A stretch of 64,000 nucleotides of DNA. Origin: Sipunculus nudus. Its lineage: Eukaryota; Annelida; Sipuncula; Golfingiida; Sipunculidae. Positions 61,994 to 64,000 of this stretch are shown in pieces. A program made the position numbers and the translations under genes. The notes under the pieces were generated by a model. That model was not told the origin of the DNA. It ran no database searches and saw only the letters and a list, made by a program, of their open reading frames with translations. Position 1 is the stretch's first letter, and each line of letters starts with the position of its first letter. The stretch is from positions 186,001 to 250,000 of the forward strand of contig JAPPUL010000088.1 of assembly GCA_026874595.1 (NCBI GenBank), in the 5' to 3' direction.

Positions 61994-64000
61994 TTATTGA
62001 AATAACTCTTGTAATGGAGTTACACTAAGCTGTTCATCTTTCATCTTTTCTATGCCGCTAACTAATGCACTAAATCCTCGTGCTGTTGTTATTAATGGTA
62101 TATTGTATTTTATAGCAGCCTTTCTTATGTATTGACCATCTTTTACATCTTTTTGGCTTACGGGGCTATTAACTATTAAGTTTATACTATCGTTTATTAA
62201 TAGGTCTATTAGATTAGGCCGTCCTTCGTCTAATTTATTTGTTTGTTCTGATGGTATATTATGAGTTGCTAAGTAAGTTTTTGTTCCTTCTGTTGCATAT
62301 ATTTTAAAACCTAGTTTATAAAGCTTTTTAATGTCATCTAAGATACGTTCTTTCATTAGCTTGCCAACGCTTATAAAAATATTACCGTGACTTGGGAAGT
62401 TCATATTAAGACTTATTTGAGATTTTGCAAATGCTTTGCCAAAATGTTTATCTATACCCATTACCTCGCCTGTTGAACGCATCTCAGGACCTAGTATTGC
62501 ATCCTCTTCAGGGAATTTGTTAAATGGTAAGACTGCCTCTTTTACTGCTATGTAGTTTGTTTTTGGTTTTTTTATTTTAAGATCTTTTATTCTTTTACCA
62601 AGTATAACATAACATGCAATCTTTGCCCAGGCAACACCTTTGGCTTTACTTACAAATGGTATAGTACGTGAGCCTCTTGGGTTTGCTTCTATTATATATA
62701 TCTTATCTTCTTTTAATGCGTATTGTATATTTATAAAACCTTTTACACTAAGAGCGTTTGCTATTTTATGCGTTTGCTCTTTAAGCTCTTTTAGGCACTT
62801 TTCATTTATATTTACAGGAGGTAATATACAAGCGCTGTCGCCTGAGTGAATACCTGCCTCTTCAATATGTTCCATTATTCCGCATATTATAGTATCATAA
62901 CCGTCTGATATGGCATCTATATCCAATTCTATAGCATTTTGTAAGAACTTGTCTATTAAAATCGGAAAGCCTATATCCTCCTTTATTATTTGTTTTGTAT
63001 AGCCTTCAAGTTGTTCCTGGCTATATACAATCTCCATTGCCCGACCTCCTAGTACGTATGAGGGCCTTATTACCAGAGGGTAGGATATGGTGTTTGCCTT
63101 TTTTAGTAACTCGTCTTTGCTAAATGCTATATCATTTATTGGCTGCAATAGTTTAAGTTTTTGTAATAAGCCTTTAAAGCGGTTTCGGTCTTCAGTTTCC
63201 TTTATTGACTCTGTTGAGGTTCCGAATATATTTATCCCGTAACCCTCAAGCTCGTTTGATAAGTTTAAAGGTGTTTGACCGCCAAGCTGGACTATTACTC
63301 CTTGTGGCTTTTCTCTTTCGTATATATTTAAAATGTCTTCTGTGGTTAGGGGTTCAAAATATAATGTGTCTGAGGTGTCGTAGTCGGTTGATACGGTTTC
63401 GGGATTTGAGTTTACCATTATACTGCCATAACCTGCCTCTCTTAAGGCATAGGATGCTTGCACACAAAGATAGTCAAACTCAACTCCTTGTCCTATTCGG
63501 TTTGGGCCACTTCCTATTATCAAAACCTTTTTATCTGCTATCTTTGTATTTAAGTATTCATCCTCTTCTTCGTAGCATGAATAAAAGTATGGAGTATATG
63601 ATTCAAACTCGCCTGCGCATGTGTCTACTACCTTATAGGTAGGTATTATTCCAAGCTCTTTTCGATACTTCCGAACCTCCTTCTCACTTGAGTTTGTATA
63701 ATCTGAGATTTGTTTGTCGGAAAAGCCTTTTCGTTTTGCCTCACGCATTAACTCTTTTGTATAATTAAAAAGCGGTTTATAAAGCTTTGTCTCAAACTCA
63801 TCAAGTCCCTTAAGCTGATTCAAAAACCATAAATCTATCTTACTATACTCATATATCTCTTCTTTACTAAAACCTATTCCAAATGCGTCCTTTATATAAA
63901 ATATTCTATCTGGGTCTGCAAAGCTAAGTAATGGGATAAGCTCCTCCCGCAAACTCTTTTTCTCATCCTCGCTATAGTCCTTAAGTTTATCAAAAAGCTT
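61994..64000 (-). CDS. carB: Carbamoyl-phosphate synthase large subunit, C-terminal part (cut by window edge)
   Basis: About 670 residues of the C-terminal part of CarB, running off the right edge; the true start is outside (the frame is open to 64000). The second ATP-grasp domain is here: EEDEYLNTKIADKKVLIIGSGPNRIGQGVEFDY, then RPSYVLGGRAMEIVYSQEQL and EANPRGSRTIPFVSKAKGVAW. The allosteric MGS-like domain follows at the C-terminus (NIFISVGKLMKERILDDIKKLYKLGFKIYATEGTKTYL). With CarA it makes carbamoyl phosphate for pyrimidines and, with argG here, for arginine. Confidence 0.96.
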   Translation of the reverse strand, partial: KLFDKLKDYSEDEKKSLREELIPLLSFADPDRIFYIKDAFGIGFSKEEIYEYSKIDLWFLNQLKGLDEFETKLYKPLFNYTKELMREAKRKGFSDKQISDYTNSSEKEVRKYRKELGIIPTYKVVDTCAGEFESYTPYFYSCYEEEDEYLNTKIADKKVLIIGSGPNRIGQGVEFDYLCVQASYALREAGYGSIMVNSNPETVSTDYDTSDTLYFEPLTTEDILNIYEREKPQGVIVQLGGQTPLNLSNELEGYGINIFGTSTESIKETEDRNRFKGLLQKLKLLQPINDIAFSKDELLKKANTISYPLVIRPSYVLGGRAMEIVYSQEQLEGYTKQIIKEDIGFPILIDKFLQNAIELDIDAISDGYDTIICGIMEHIEEAGIHSGDSACILPPVNINEKCLKELKEQTHKIANALSVKGFINIQYALKEDKIYIIEANPRGSRTIPFVSKAKGVAWAKIACYVILGKRIKDLKIKKPKTNYIAVKEAVLPFNKFPEEDAILGPEMRSTGEVMGIDKHFGKAFAKSQISLNMNFPSHGNIFISVGKLMKERILDDIKKLYKLGFKIYATEGTKTYLATHNIPSEQTNKLDEGRPNLIDLLINDSINLIVNSPVSQKDVKDGQYIRKAAIKYNIPLITTARGFSALVSGIEKMKDEQLSVTPLQELFQ

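Overview
The window is AT-rich (about one third G+C by eye) bacterial chromosome from a Gram-negative, flagellated and probably anaerobic organism. Supporting genes are fliN, periplasmic chaperones and proteases, many lipoproteins, and dissimilatory sulfite reductase. Some proteins recall spirochaete families: LL-diaminopimelate aminotransferase, a 465-residue secreted protein with an IRKKxxIxSVLLT-like segment, and SurA-like proteins without a PPIase domain. Spirochaetota is therefore my tentative guess, made from memory of families and not from a search.

Left end (1-4975, minus strand): a sulfolactate module. suyA and suyB (sulfolactate sulfo-lyase) are followed by a three-component TTT transporter (tctC, tctA, tctB) and by the first 33 codons of a hydroxyacid dehydrogenase that looks like slcC. 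Together they should import sulfolactate, interconvert its enantiomers with a partner beyond the edge, and split it to pyruvate and sulfite. At 44.3-48.9 kb (minus strand) lies dsrA-dsrB-dsrL plus a small unknown gene. This would let the same cell use the released sulfite as electron acceptor, with NAD(P)H electrons entering through DsrL. This pairing is the most interesting biology in the window.

5.5-19.5 kb holds housekeeping genes: hemL, a site-2 protease, two-subunit fumarase, aspS, ybeY, a CorC-like protein, recO, lepA, argG and dapL. 19.7-29 kb holds a secreted Pro-rich protein, fliN, tusA, folE2, htrA with two SurA-like genes, an ATK-repeat protein, and a guanylate kinase with an extra Nudix-like domain. 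29-32.5 kb (minus) holds a GAF histidine kinase, a CrtC/AttH-like protein and transaldolase. 32.8-40 kb is a complete pstSCAB-phoU operon followed by a PhoR-like kinase whose H-box histidine is replaced by lysine. 40-43 kb holds an MltB-type transglycosylase and purM. 49.6-56 kb holds a broken alcohol dehydrogenase, tag, two small heat-shock genes, htpG and ddl. 57-62 kb is a family of GLUG-repeat lipoproteins, and the right edge cuts carB.

Short tandem repeats are unusually common, with units of about 12-23 bp. They sit between genes, across a stop codon, inside a coding sequence, and upstream of both sulfur operons. In several the RNA-sense strand is strongly purine-rich. No rRNA, tRNA, CRISPR array, insertion sequence or prophage was seen.
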